Below, piece by piece: positions 23,204 through 33,549 of a DNA stretch of 64,000 nucleotides. The notes beneath the pieces were generated by a model, which saw only the letters and a list, made by a program, of their open reading frames with translations, had not been told where the DNA came from and did no database searches. The DNA comes from Isoetes taiwanensis (Eukaryota > Streptophyta > Lycopodiopsida > Isoetales > Isoetaceae): positions 8,114,635-8,178,634 of the forward strand of contig JAJEKV010000033.1 in NCBI GenBank assembly GCA_021234155.1, in the 5' to 3' direction. Made by a program: the position numbers and the translations under genes. Position 1 is the first letter of the stretch; every line of letters starts with the position of its first letter.

Positions 23204-23461
23204 CTATATTTCTACAATGTAATACATGTTACATACCTTTTTTAAGCGGTTTCTTGGCCATGCAACAAATGTTCCAACACTTTCTCCAACCGTATCCCCA
23301 CCGGGGTGTCTGCGAGGTAAAGCTTCATCCATAGCGCAGCAGTTAATCACTGTAACTCGGACATACTTATCCCCGAGCGGAATTCCATGACAGTTTACAG
23401 TCGGATCGATGGAGTCGATCTTGCATAATCCTACTTTCCTTTTCTGATTTGTAGTTAACAT
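23204..23461 (-). CDS. DUF8039-like exon
   Basis: An intact minus-strand frame encodes NCHGIPLGDKYVRVTVINCC, then a Pro-rich turn and DTVGESVGTFVAWPRNRLKK. The order 'HG..LG, hydrophobic strand, tl..aVG.fVaWP' fits the DUF8039 domain common in plant transposon proteins and also present in the last exon of the CACTA second gene here. After KK the sequence GTATGT is a good donor, so the real exon probably ends near 23237. The rest of the gene is not found. The opposite orientation to its neighbours suggests a transferred or independent unit. Confidence 0.5.
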   Translation of the reverse strand: MLTTNQKRKVGLCKIDSIDPTVNCHGIPLGDKYVRVTVINCCAMDEALPRRHPGGDTVGESVGTFVAWPRNRLKKVCNMYYIVEI

Positions 23462-23930
23462 GAAACATTCATCTTCGAACGCAGAAAATTGCTATTCGAG
23501 ACACCTACTATTGGAAATTAATGTTCAAGCTATTGGAATGAGATGAGTACCGAATTCTCAGAGCCATTCTTGAGAAGCTGATTTGAGAAAAGAAGGCTAT
23601 GGAAACTCTGGCGGTCGGCGGAAAAATTCGAATTAGAAGAAAGATTAGGTTAACTACGTTTAGGCGGGATAAATTTGGCGGGATACTTTTTGGGTAGATT
23701 GGTTTTTAAAAACTTAATGAAAGAAGTCGACGGACGGGTCTTCGTCATTATTATTTGTATGTGTCAAGAATATTTCAAAACCTGCATTTTGTGTTTTCTT
23801 GAAATTCAAATTTCTATATTTCGTCTGGTAGAAAAAGCTATTTCTTCGAAAGCAGCTTCGAAAGGCCAGATCCGAAAGTGACCTTCCGACTCTGTTACTA
23901 GGCGACTCGGAGATGTCTTTTTAATCGAGG
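23462..23930. other. Spacer
   Basis: No gene supported; short frames on both strands do not agree with any model. It may hold the promoter of the DUF8039 gene. Confidence 0.3.
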
Positions 23931-26900
23931 TCGAGGCGGGGCAAGGTGAGGAAGCGGTGGAAGAGGAATCTCTAAACCCGGCTCTTCTCAAGTTTCGGGA
24001 GGACGTTGATCGTAGAAATACAGAATACAGAGAACCCTATTCAAGGTATTTAATTTGCCACGAATACACCTTCGTGTGGAGAGTATTATGCTTGCATGAA
24101 TTTGAGATATTTCCTTGCCTTTCAGATAATATGCTTTGCATGAGTTTGAGTTATTATGCTTTGCATGAATTTCAAGTATTAACATCGAGTTAATGCTCGA
24201 TTGTCCGCTCAGTAGAACATAATTTTGCTCGCTTTTTATATATAGAATATAGCGGTGTTAGGCAGGTTGGAGATAGCAATGTTCAATGAGGTTAAATAGT
24301 GTGAAATATGGATTCATGAAGGGTATGTAGCTTAAAATGTGGATGCAAAATAATTTAGTTTCAAATTAACGCATAGCATGGTCAATAATAGGAGATACCA
24401 ACACGCCATGGCGTGATTTGTACTAATTTAGGTTTAAATGCACGCCAAAGCGTGATCTCTTTGTTCGAAAAGTACTCTAAAAAGTGCTCATCTTCATTTT
24501 GCGATTGCTCAAGAGGAAGAAAACCCCTACTAATTCGGGTTCTAATCCCGCCAAGAAAGCAAGGGCGCAGCGACCCGGATGCGATTACCATATGATCTCA
24601 CCTTAGATGATGAAGGGCCGATTCTTATAGCAACCCCGACCCCCGCCTGCCCCGAAGAGGAAATGGGCGAGGGTGCCGAGTGGTACGTTGACCTTGCCAA
24701 GACAAATGGCAAGCTCGACTTAACTCTCTTCTCGAGAAAAAGGAAGCGGAACAAGATGGCCAAACAAGGGATCCTAATCTCTTGTGAGGAAGAGGATGAC
24801 ACCCACCGCAAATTGCTCTTGGAGATTACGAAGCGGAAGAAAGATGCGCTCGGACTTACTCACTGTAGAGCTCGCATACAAGGATACGTTCATGAAGACG
24901 GATGTGAGCGGTGAGACATGTTTTAAGTATGGTTGGCCAACCAATGTAGCAGATTACGCCAATATCTATTTGCCAAGGGGTTACGGTATGCGTAGAGGCA
25001 TGTTCACTAAACCCACACCAAGTCACTATTTGCAGCAGCAAGCTAGGGAATTAGCTGACTTGAAAGCTTCTAAAAGGGTCCTAGATCTAGGGAAGAATGT
25101 TCAACCGCAGCGGTTTGTCGAAGGCATGGAGGCTTCGTTTTTAGAATGAACAGACAGAGTGGCGCTGACTAGAGGCCATGAACAAAATTTGAATAAATCA
25201 CCGACCATTATCCATTGGGTCTTAAGGAAACTTTTGCGATCCATGTGAAGTCCCTCATCCGTTCACCAAGCTCCATTTATGTTACCGGAGATATGATCCG
25301 GCACATGCCATGGAGATTGTTGAGCATGATTAGTAATCCGGGTCAAATGCCTATATGCCACCGGATGTGCTACCTTGGGATATGATCTCGAACAAGCCTG
25401 CTTTGTGTGGAATAACGTCCGGGAGCTATTATCAAGTGATGATATTAAATATGTCATCATCGGACGGGCAAGATTCGTTGAGGCACAAAAGGCCATCATC
25501 GGCGAGGCCAGAACAAATGGGCCAAAAGTGTTCTACAATCACTATGCGTATAGGAGATGTCGTATCTTGGATGCCAATACTTCACCGCAGATTTATTTGA
25601 GATTAGTGCAACTTTGAATGAAATGGGGAAGACATTTCTATACAAAAGGTAATCAACTTTGGTTTCATAAATTGTATTCACGCCAGCGTGCTTTCAAATC
25701 AAACCAATTCACGCCAGGTGTTTTGAAATCAATCAATTCACGCCCGCGTGTTTTCAAGTCAACCAATTGATTTGAAAACACGCCTGGCGTGAATTCGATT
25801 GATTTGAAAACACGCTGGGCGGAATTGGTTTACATTTGAAAGCGCTGGCGGAATTGCATTAGTAACTTTTATTCATTTCACGCCAGCGGTGATTTTTCTC
25901 TTTATCAATTCTATTCAAATCGCCCGCGTGTTTCTATTCTATGATATTGATTCAATATACGTACTATTGCAGTCCATACGTTGAACAAGCTGCGCCACGC
26001 CCGTCAGCGATGGGTGGAATATGGCTGCCCATTGCCCACCGCATGTATGGTCAAAGTCCGAGGCATTCAAGGCTGCTGGAGCGGACTCGCCTCGTCGCTG
26101 GAACAATTATACGGGGAGAAGAAGAAGACTGCAAGAAAATCAAAGAAAAAGGTGGTGATGACATTGCGGATCCTTCCAAAGCTCATCCAAAGCGGTCGGG
26201 ACCAACGGACTTCGTATAAGATTGTGTTTTGTAAGGAGGCGGTATGGCTCAAGTGGAATGAATTCGGGGACGCTTTATGCACAAGGGAAGGCGCGGATAC
26301 TATGGGTAGGGTGCCTCCCTGTTGATGTAAGCATCTTTGACTTGAATGTGAGAGATGAGAAAGACTCGGGGGCTAGACGACGGCCGAGACCATTTGGGTT
26401 TTAGACCGTGCTTAAAGAAGGAAGTCTTATACAAGAAGGGTGCTTTCACCAAGGATAGGATGTCCTTCGTTGAGTCTTTATCATGATCATGTAAAGGATG
26501 TGCATTACAATGAAGTCATTTGTAGGAGCTGAGTTACAAAGGCTATCGGGGGATGTGGCATTATCTGGAAATTGGATTCTTTGGACAAATACAAGGTCAA
26601 GAATGATGACATCAAGAAGTTTGTATTCGGTCAAAGGACTTCCTAAAGAATTGGAAGGCTAAAAATACAAAACATAAGGAGACTCTACCCCCTAAGGTAC
26701 TTGGCTGAGTTGAGAAGAAAAGTGGCCCTTGTGAAGAAGATTCTTGGAGAAGACGACAATCATCCGAAGATTCGGTCTCCATTGGGTACAAAGGTCTCTT
26801 GCCGATTCAACTTCCGGCCTTAAAAATATATCACTCTTTGTGTTGGACAGCGAGGGGTGGGAGAGGAGATATGGGCATGAACCGGAAGGACTACTGTTAG

Positions 26901-28001
26901 CTTCTTTACCCGGTGTATAGGATTGACAACCGAGAGGTCCTTCACTATTGTCATCGTTTGTCCTTGGTGAGTCACATGCATGCACTATCTGGCTGCTCAT
27001 GATCTGGAGTGCCTCAAAGTTATTAGGGAGGGATGCCTAATATATGATGTTAAGGATAATGAGTCGCGAAACGTAGCGAGCGGAAGATGGCACATGTGAT
27101 CTTTATTATGATATCCATCTTTGTCGGGGACGAGGAATATGATATTGCTAAGGCCAAGGGTGACAATAGCGGTGCATGGGAATGTTTTCTTCTAGATGAT
27201 CGGACTTAAGGACTATATTCTTTCATATGGATCGGGATCGGTCGAAACAGGATGAGTCGAGAAGAGGATGAGGATGGGACCCCCTCCTAAGTGGGGAAAT
27301 CAAGTACGAGCTACAAACTAAGGAGAAGGGCCCCTTAAATAAAAATGGATTTCCCCCGTCTATGGCTGCTTACCTCGTCGAGGCATTTGCTCCAATTGAT
27401 ACAACCTGCTTGGAGCTTCATGTTGGAGGTTATATTGCCCGAGAGGCTCTTATGGGTGCAAGAAGATGTCACTTTGCTTTGTGAGTGATGAGCAGGCCAA
27501 AGACTTTCTTGAACCATTCCTCATGCATGTGCTTGCCAAGTCTCCTAAAGGCCCTTATGGCAACCTGAAATCATCAGCAATCAAAAGTCTCGTAGACTTG
27601 TCCAATTCGAAAGTGGACGTTGCTCCTGGAGAGGGAACTAGTAATCTGCAGCCTGATAAGGAAAGCAGTAATGAACAAATAGCTGCTAAACTGGTTGCTC
27701 AAAGTACTGTGATGGCGGCGAACTTAGGGAATATCCTTGCCCACATTGCGGGTGATGCAAGCAACAATAGAGTAGATTCACGAGGTTAACAATGAAATAA
27801 TTGACAGGGGAAACCGAAAATGAAGGCAACGGCGGCTCTAGTGATTCCTGGGTTTGCCAAATCAATAGTAAAATAATGTCGGGTTGTGAAGGACCAGTGG
27901 AACTAATAGAAAATAACAATTCTAACAAATGTAAGAAGGCGAAGATTAAGGGTGGCGGAGGGAGAATGGCCCGATGACCGCATTTGTGGCGAAGATGATA
28001 G
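23931..28001 (+). pseudogene. Long decayed cargo gene of the 12.4-kb element, methyltransferase-like C-terminus
   Basis: Coding-like stretches follow each other on the plus strand, in changing frames. An acidic exon (EEESLNPALLKFREDVDRR, donor near 24043) precedes LIATPTPACPEEEMGEGAEW (about 24630) and NVADYANIYLPRGYGMRRGM (about 24950). Then come FVWNNVRELLSSDDIKYVII (about 25400), an intron 25649-25972, and a basic block (GEKKKTARKSKKKV, about 26117). Finally GFPPSMAAYLVEAFAP is followed by CLELHVGGYIAREALMGARR (27342-27470). The last blocks resemble motif X and motif I (DxFxGxGT-like) at the C-terminus of beta-class DNA adenine/cytosine-N4 methyltransferases. No DPPY motif was found, so this is tentative. 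A final exon ending at 28001 splices in phase to the phosphatase exon at 28213, so both may be one gene. Confidence 0.4.
25679..25930. repeat. Array of eight CACGCC/GGCGTG palindromes inside an intron
   Basis: CACGCCAGCGTG (25679), CACGCCAGGTG (25710), CACGCCCGCGTG (25739), CACGCCTGGCGTG (25779), CACGCTGGGCGG (25811), GCGCTGGCGG (25842), CACGCCAGCGGTG (25879) and CGCCCGCGTG (25921) are spaced about 28-42 bp, most followed by TTTTCAAATCAA-type spacers. All lie in the intron 25649-25972. Several copies show 1-2-nt losses. Confidence 0.8.
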
Positions 28002-28212
28002 GTATGGCCTTGCCCACGAAATAGCGCCCGCAGCGTGATTTAATTTGTATTACCTTTGAATTAAATCGCCAAGCGTGCTTTGATTATTTTTCGTTGTCAA
28101 ACTAAATCACTTGTTGTGGCCGATTTGGTTATGACTATTTCAAATCACGCTTGGCGTTTGTATTGTTTGTGTTATCGTATCTTCTTGACCGGATACATGT
28201 TTGATGTTTCAG

Positions 28213-28849
28213 CTTCCATTGCGTTTCTAAGAAGGTTGTGGTGTTCGACCTAAACGGAGTCCTTTGCAAGACTTTTCAGAAAAATAAAGTGGCTAGAGAA
28301 CAGTTTCATCAGACACCAGTAGAATCAAACACCAAGTGGATCTATCCGCGGCCGCACTTGAAGGAGATGCTAGACGAGGCATTCAGGTTATTTCGAGTTG
28401 GTATTTGGTCATCCATGGAACTAAGGAACATCAAGGATACTTTGGAGGCACTGGGGGAAATGCGTAGAAATTGGTTGACCCTTTGGGATCAGAACAAATG
28501 TGTGAAGTTCACTAATCCCAAGGATCCAACAGGCAAGCCTATCTTCATCAAACACTTGAGTAACATGATGGACGAACTTGGTATCGAGAATAAGGATGAT
28601 ATAATCATAGTGGATGATGATGCTCTCAAATGCTTCTACAATCAAACACAGGCCCTGAATCCACCATCTTACGATCCAAAAAACTTTGGGACAGATGATT
28701 TTCTGGTGAAGTTTGTGTCTATTATGCATAATTTGGCTATGGGGATGACGGTGGGTGAAGTGTTAGATTCGTACCCAGAACTGGATAGAACGGCTGACAT
28801 GGAACCACACCTTGTTAAATACGTGGAAAAACATGGATTGATCCCTTAA
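28213..28849 (+). CDS. NIF/FCP1-type HAD phosphatase, last exon (intact, about 212 codons)
   Basis: After a TTTCAG acceptor (28212), the frame runs unbroken to TAA 28849. It shows HAD motif I as VVVFDLNGVLCKT, the FCP1/NIF signature YPRPHLKEMLDEAF followed by VGIWSS, and the late acidic motif IIVDDDALKC, ending LVKYVEKHGLIP. The first Asp of DxDx is kept, but the second is Asn (DLN), as in a common plant subgroup, so activity is uncertain. The exon joins in phase 2 with an upstream exon ending at 28001 (EWPDDRICGEDD). It is the one large intact frame in a decayed element. A second, broken member of the family lies at 33550-34164. Confidence 0.75.
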
Positions 28850-29155
28850 TGTTTTATTGGAATATATGATATTTTTGTATGATATTTGTGCCATGTATCG
28901 ATAATTTCGAGTCTGGAATTGCCTCGCAAATAATGCAATTTGTTATTATCAAACCTAATATTATCATCTATTGAGCAAGCAATATTTGTCTCATCTATGT
29001 TAGCAACTTGCTCTTCATTTTTGCATATTTCAATTCGCATATGAAAAGTCACACGTGAATCGCAACCTTATGTTATTTTTGAAGTAAAAAAAAAAAGATT
29101 AAAAAAAACAAAAACCCCCTAGAAGACAATAGCAGGTTGGCGTGATTTTGGAGTT
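28850..29155. other. 3' end of the element downstream of the phosphatase
   Basis: AT-rich 3' flank with A-runs and a single GGCGTG motif at about 29140 just inside the right terminal repeat. No gene. Confidence 0.4.
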
Positions 29156-29186
29156 GACATAATCCCAATTTAATTGGATGATGGTT
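29156..29186. repeat. Right terminal inverted repeat of the 12.4-kb element
   Basis: Reverse complement of 16782-16812 with two mismatches, followed by GTAG (29187-29190). LTR sequence resumes immediately after. Confidence 0.8.
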
Positions 29187-29190
29187 GTAG

Positions 29191-30262
29191 CCTTCCGGAG
29201 ACGCAATCCCAAGGCATCACCCTTCGGGACTACTCCGGGTTGCATCTTCCCAGTCCGATGAGGCAGGTCAGGGAAGGGTCCCTTCCCAGAGTCGCAGTGA
29301 ATCCATGGGTGACCTAGAGAATGCGTGTCGTATCGGCGACCCCCGCATCCGTACCCGACCTACTCCCCTAATTCTACTCAAAGTACAGGGTGCTCACACA
29401 ACTGTACCCAGGGAGTGTCAGACCCATACCCGGCCGGGTTCACTAGCCAGCTATTAGGCCTAGCTCACTGAAGGAGTCCCCGTAGCCTTTTATGCTCAGG
29501 CGAGACCCCACCCCACACTTCACCACTACGGCCCCTTGTCTGGTGCTTCAACAATACCATAGATTCCACAGCTCGGTGGGATCTTGTACACAGGCCGCAA
29601 TTACTGGGTACTAGGGGAGCTACTAGGAGCATACTAATGAACATAGGTCACAGAGGTCTCTACCCCCCCTTAAACCCTGCTTTCAGGAAGAACTAACAAA
29701 GATACTAGCAAAGATATATCCATCCATACATCACAAGACATAATCCATAATTGAGAATAGTTCTAACTATCAAACAAGGGTTAAACATAACCAAAGACAA
29801 GCAGATAAGACTGACAGAGGCGCTGGCCCTAGAAATGTCAAGCTAATCTATCCACTAACCCGAATTCTTGCTGGATCCATTGTCATGTGGCATCTCCATC
29901 TTCAATCAATCTGGGCGCCCAGCAACTCCTCTCCTTGGAATCGATTTGGGGACTAATTGGGGTTAGGATCCAATTTGCTGGCCCAAAGTAGCAGTTTCCT
30001 GCTGGCCAATCGAGTTTGGCCAGGTGCCACCTTCATAATTAATCAATTATCCTAACTTAATTAGCTTAATTGAGTTAATTAGATAATGATTCCTTAATTA
30101 TAGGTAACTAACCTTTAATTAACCCTTTATTAATTTAGCATAGCTAAATTAATCCCTTTTAGGTCAACCCCCTAGGTTAACATACCCCATGGTGGCGTAT
30201 TCTTACTGCGTGACGTGTCAGTATATTTATACGTATAACGTATAAATACGTGGAACGTCACA
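29191..30262. other. Distal part of the split solo LTR
   Basis: GC-rich then AT-rich non-coding sequence ending in CGTCACA. It includes the near-palindrome TTATACGTATAACGTATAA (30227-30245). It is continuous with 3199-3630 once the two insertions are removed. No coding frame. Confidence 0.6.
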
Positions 30263-31153
30263 GAATGGTTCCATAGTTTGGTTTGTTGTAGGATTCTCGT
30301 GGTGGTTAGAATAATATCTATCTATCTTATAGAATCATGAAATCCTTTTAAAAAAATTCTTGACAATAGATATCATGTGGACATAGAGTTGGGAGACCAA
30401 GCAATCTTGCAAATTCGTAGATTAACCACTGGCTTTAAAGATCTTTAAGAACCAGTGGATTAACCACTGGACCTCTATGGAATATGCTAGAAGAGATTAA
30501 ATCTCATCCCTCGAGATGGATACTCTAAAAATGGAATACTCTGTGTATAAATACACCAGAAAATCTTGCATTTAAATGTGCAATACATAATGGTCACATA
30601 GGAGAATGACTTTAGTCTGCAAATTCATTTATATAGAATGATATTATAAAACAAGAGTATTTGAAACTTCAATATTTCCATATCATTATGGGATCATTAT
30701 AAAACCATAAACAATTGCACAAGATATAGAGGTGCAGCTCTTGAGGAATTGAACTCAAGCATATCCAATGAACTAGGAAATTGAAATCATACCTCAGGAG
30801 TTGGTCGCTCCTAAGCATTGCATCTCGCTCCACGCATCACGATCCTCGAATATGCTAGCAAGCACAACAATGAACCTACTAACCTATGACATATATGCAA
30901 AACAATAAATTTTCCAATTCTATTAATTTACGAATTCTAGTGTCCCAACTTCAACAATCTTCACTTCCTCATGTTTTAAAATATCACAAGTTCTTCATAT
31001 CAACATCAAGCAGAGCACATGTGTGAAGGCGTAATCACCTCACCATTACACCCTACAACACATCAGATGATTGTGATGGCGTAATCACTTTGCCAATCAC
31101 AAGTATAAAACATAAATAAAAACATAAAACATAAACATAAAACTATAAAGGAG
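30263..31153. other. Intergenic, no gene seen
   Basis: AT-rich sequence beginning with the LTR target duplication GAATG. A local repeat of AACCACTGG occurs near 30425-30475. No supported gene. Confidence 0.35.
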
Positions 31154-31488
31154 TTCAGGTTTCTTGCTTTGTTTATTAGCTCGATCATCCTCGAATGCCA
31201 GAGCATATAATAACAATGCATATTTCTATGCATGAGAGCCAATTCTCTAAGAAGGGCAACTCTTCTTATGATCCTATGGCTCATAGACTGCCTCTGGCCC
31301 CCAACATCCATGCATGTCAGCCACAAGTCTACGCAACAACTAATGTTGCTTATCGTGTCTAATGGCTGGTCCATGAATGCAGAGAGCCTGCGACATAACC
31401 CATCAACATGTAATAGCTCCTCAATTTCCAAAAATTGCGTATCATGTTCAGGAGTAATATGGACGAAAATATCATGATTCTGGCTCAA
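31154..31488 (-). pseudogene. Unrecognised coding-like fragment
   Basis: A minus-strand frame without stops (MSQNHDIFVHITPEHD... to ...MIELINKARNLN) has balanced, protein-like composition with an ELALMHRNMHCYYM helix. No family recognised. It lies just upstream of the SDG/GHGKG transposase remnant and may belong to the same element. Confidence 0.3.
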
Positions 31489-31757
31489 AGGATTAGATGC
31501 ATCATCAATATGGGGGCTTGGTACAGTATAACCCCATATAACCCTAACTCCAATAGGGTTTCCAGGTCTTTATATCTCTACCACATCACCTTGCTCAGTG
31601 CTCTCGTCCTCCATAAGGAACCCATCTGCTAGCAAAAATAATGAAATACAAGAAGACAACAAATTGACTATTATATTAAAACTAAGCTTCAAGAGCAACT
31701 AAATAATGGATCGACCCACCAAAGGGCTTACCAGGAAGCAGAACAAGCATGTTGTAG

Positions 31758-32961
31758 ATGTCAAAAATATCAGTGCAAAATTTGAGGGATGATTCTGTTT
31801 TGTCAGTAATGGATTTTGTAGAGAACTATACTTTGCAGCCACTCAGGGAGGTTCAGTCCGAGCATTGGAACAATGACCAAATAACCATTTTGGTGCACAT
31901 AACCATGATGAAAGTCAACGGCAAGCTTAAAAAAACTGTTCATTTGTATGTTTCCGATGTTATGAAGCATGATGCGTTCTTTGTTCAGGCTGTACTTAAG
32001 AAACACCATATTTGGATGATGCAAAAAGGTTTCGGGCACATCATATACCATGTCATGTGGTCCGATGGGTATGCTGCTCAGTTTAAGTGTTCTCACGCCT
32101 TCTATTTGAATGTGGCCCAGTATTATAACAGGTATGGAATTAGGATGCAGTGAAATTATGTTGGCTCAGGTCATGGAAAAGGAGAACATGATGGGCAGAC
32201 CGCTTTGGAGAAAAGGTTCCTTGCAGATGAGCAAAGGAAAGAGAATGGTGTTCCAATTTTGGGTGCCAACTTTGCTTGCAATTTGCTCAGATAAAGGAAG
32301 TGCAAAATGGACAGGGTCATATGGGAGGTCATGGCAGAAGACATTAACAGGGACCCTCATTCAAGTTGTGAGACATTGCCGGGTACTCTAGCTATACATT
32401 GTGTGTCTGCTATTAATCCAGCTGACCCAACACTTGTCATGTATAGATCCATGTGATGTTTTTGCAATGGTTGCTTAAATTTCAGATGGGGAGAATATGA
32501 GAATCTCCAGCATTGTGGTGCATGGAAGCTGCACGAACTAGAGCCTAGTTTGGCCCAAGTTGACGAACAAGAAGAGCTAGTTGGTCTATATGCAGCTGAT
32601 GAGCAAGAACTATCCGAAGTGCTCCAAATTGGAGACATATTTGCATCTTTTGCTGCTCCAGGGAATCATGAAAATGTTTCATACTTCGTTCTCCTATGTG
32701 TGAAGGAGATGCATATTCTTCAGAAAGATGTGGTTGACGACTATCGAAATAGAATGCTTGCTGGTGACAGGGTTATAGCTGGCCAAGTACAAGTTGTTGG
32801 ATGACAAAATAGTATTGGTACCAACTAAATCTATAATTGGAGCAAAGTTCACCATGCAGCAGGTCAAGCATAAGTTGAAGGGGGCGTGTACAGCATACAT
32901 GATCACACGAGAGGTGCATGGCATGCTTATATCAAGCCTACCTGGGATTGTTGAGTGCATA
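31758..32961 (+). pseudogene. Transposase-like gene with SDG...GHGKGxxDG motifs, frameshifted
   Basis: The plus-strand path reads LREVQSEHWNNDQITILVHI, then VMWSDGYAAQFKCSHAFYL (about 32055), then, after a 1-nt change and stop, NYVGSGHGKGEHDGQTALEK (32156). It continues through 32400-32961 (DIFASFAAPGNHENVSYFVL; KLLDDKIVLVPTKSIIGA) as a C-terminal small-domain region. I know this order from transposon proteins of seed-free plants and animals. D in SDG and D in GHGKGEHDG probably sit in an RNase H-like active site. At least four frame breaks. A possible distant relative of the DUF7869 type at 18 kb (LDNC...HEDVD). Confidence 0.5.
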
Positions 32962-33549
32962 TGACTAAGTTCTGTACAAAGGAACTTTCATATTTGCCAT
33001 CATCTTCTGTTAAGTTCAGAAAACTAGTCGATTGTTGCAGGTTTCTTCTTAGTTACTTATTTTTTAGTCCGAAGTATATTTATACACTTCAATTTCAGTA
33101 GCACACAATATCTTATGTTCTCAAAATGTAAATAAAAAAGTATAAAATGTTCATCAATTGTTGCATCAAGAAGATAACCTATTATGTGAACTTGTTCTGT
33201 TATAAAGGATATCAATGGCTTTTCTTTTGATTCATGAAACAAAGTAGAAAGTGCAACATGTAGATTGACATATGGAGACAAGAACTCTTGTATTAGATAT
33301 CGCAACAAGATATACAACCTGGTCACAAGAGATATGAAGCCAATATATACAAGTCTGTTGTTCATGTTTGAAATTTACATTACATTACATTACATTCAAA
33401 ATCTGGTCACAGCAGATGTGAAGCCGGTATGTACTTTTCTGTTGTTTATGCTTCAAACTAACTCAAAATTACTTTCAGTATGTCATTTTCTTGCAGTCTT
33501 TCGACAGCCTGCACAAGGCATCTCTGTCCCTGTAGCCCCATGAAATCAT

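Larger units (their letters stand above)
16782..29186. mobile_element. 12.4-kb DNA element with 31-bp inverted ends, DUF7869-type transposase and cargo
   Basis: AACCATCATTCAATTAAATT... (16782-16812) and the reverse complement of 29156-29186 agree at 29 of 31 positions. GTAG flanks both ends (16778-16781 and 29187-29190), a 4-bp duplication. The interior has higher GC and CpG than its surroundings. It carries a decayed DUF7869-type transposase (minus) and about five plus-strand transcription units. These include small acidic ORFs, a coiled-coil protein, a cargo gene with a methyltransferase-like end, and a NIF-type phosphatase. A minus DUF8039 exon lies at 23.2 kb. Palindromic CACGCC/GGCGTG motifs recur in its non-coding parts. 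I cannot assign it to a named superfamily. Confidence 0.8.
3199..30262. mobile_element. Solo LTR (Gypsy-like) split by two nested DNA transposons
   Basis: The outermost layer starts TGTGACG (3199) and ends CGTCACA (30262), flanked by the direct repeat GAATG (3194-3198 and 30263-30267). With the two inner elements and their duplications removed, 3199-3630, 16746-16781 and 29191-30262 join into a unit of about 1.54 kb. It has TG...CA ends and a 5-bp duplication, as expected for an LTR. No gag/pol, primer-binding site or second LTR is seen, so it is read as a solo LTR left by recombination. Gypsy assignment rests only on the look of the ends. Confidence 0.8.

Noticed and set aside
16982-29140. 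Endogenous giant-virus fragment (several small acidic ORFs, TATA modules, repeated palindromes)
   Set aside because: Spliceosomal introns, defined 31-bp inverted ends with a 4-bp duplication and a transposase-like gene favour a DNA transposon; no viral hallmark gene seen.
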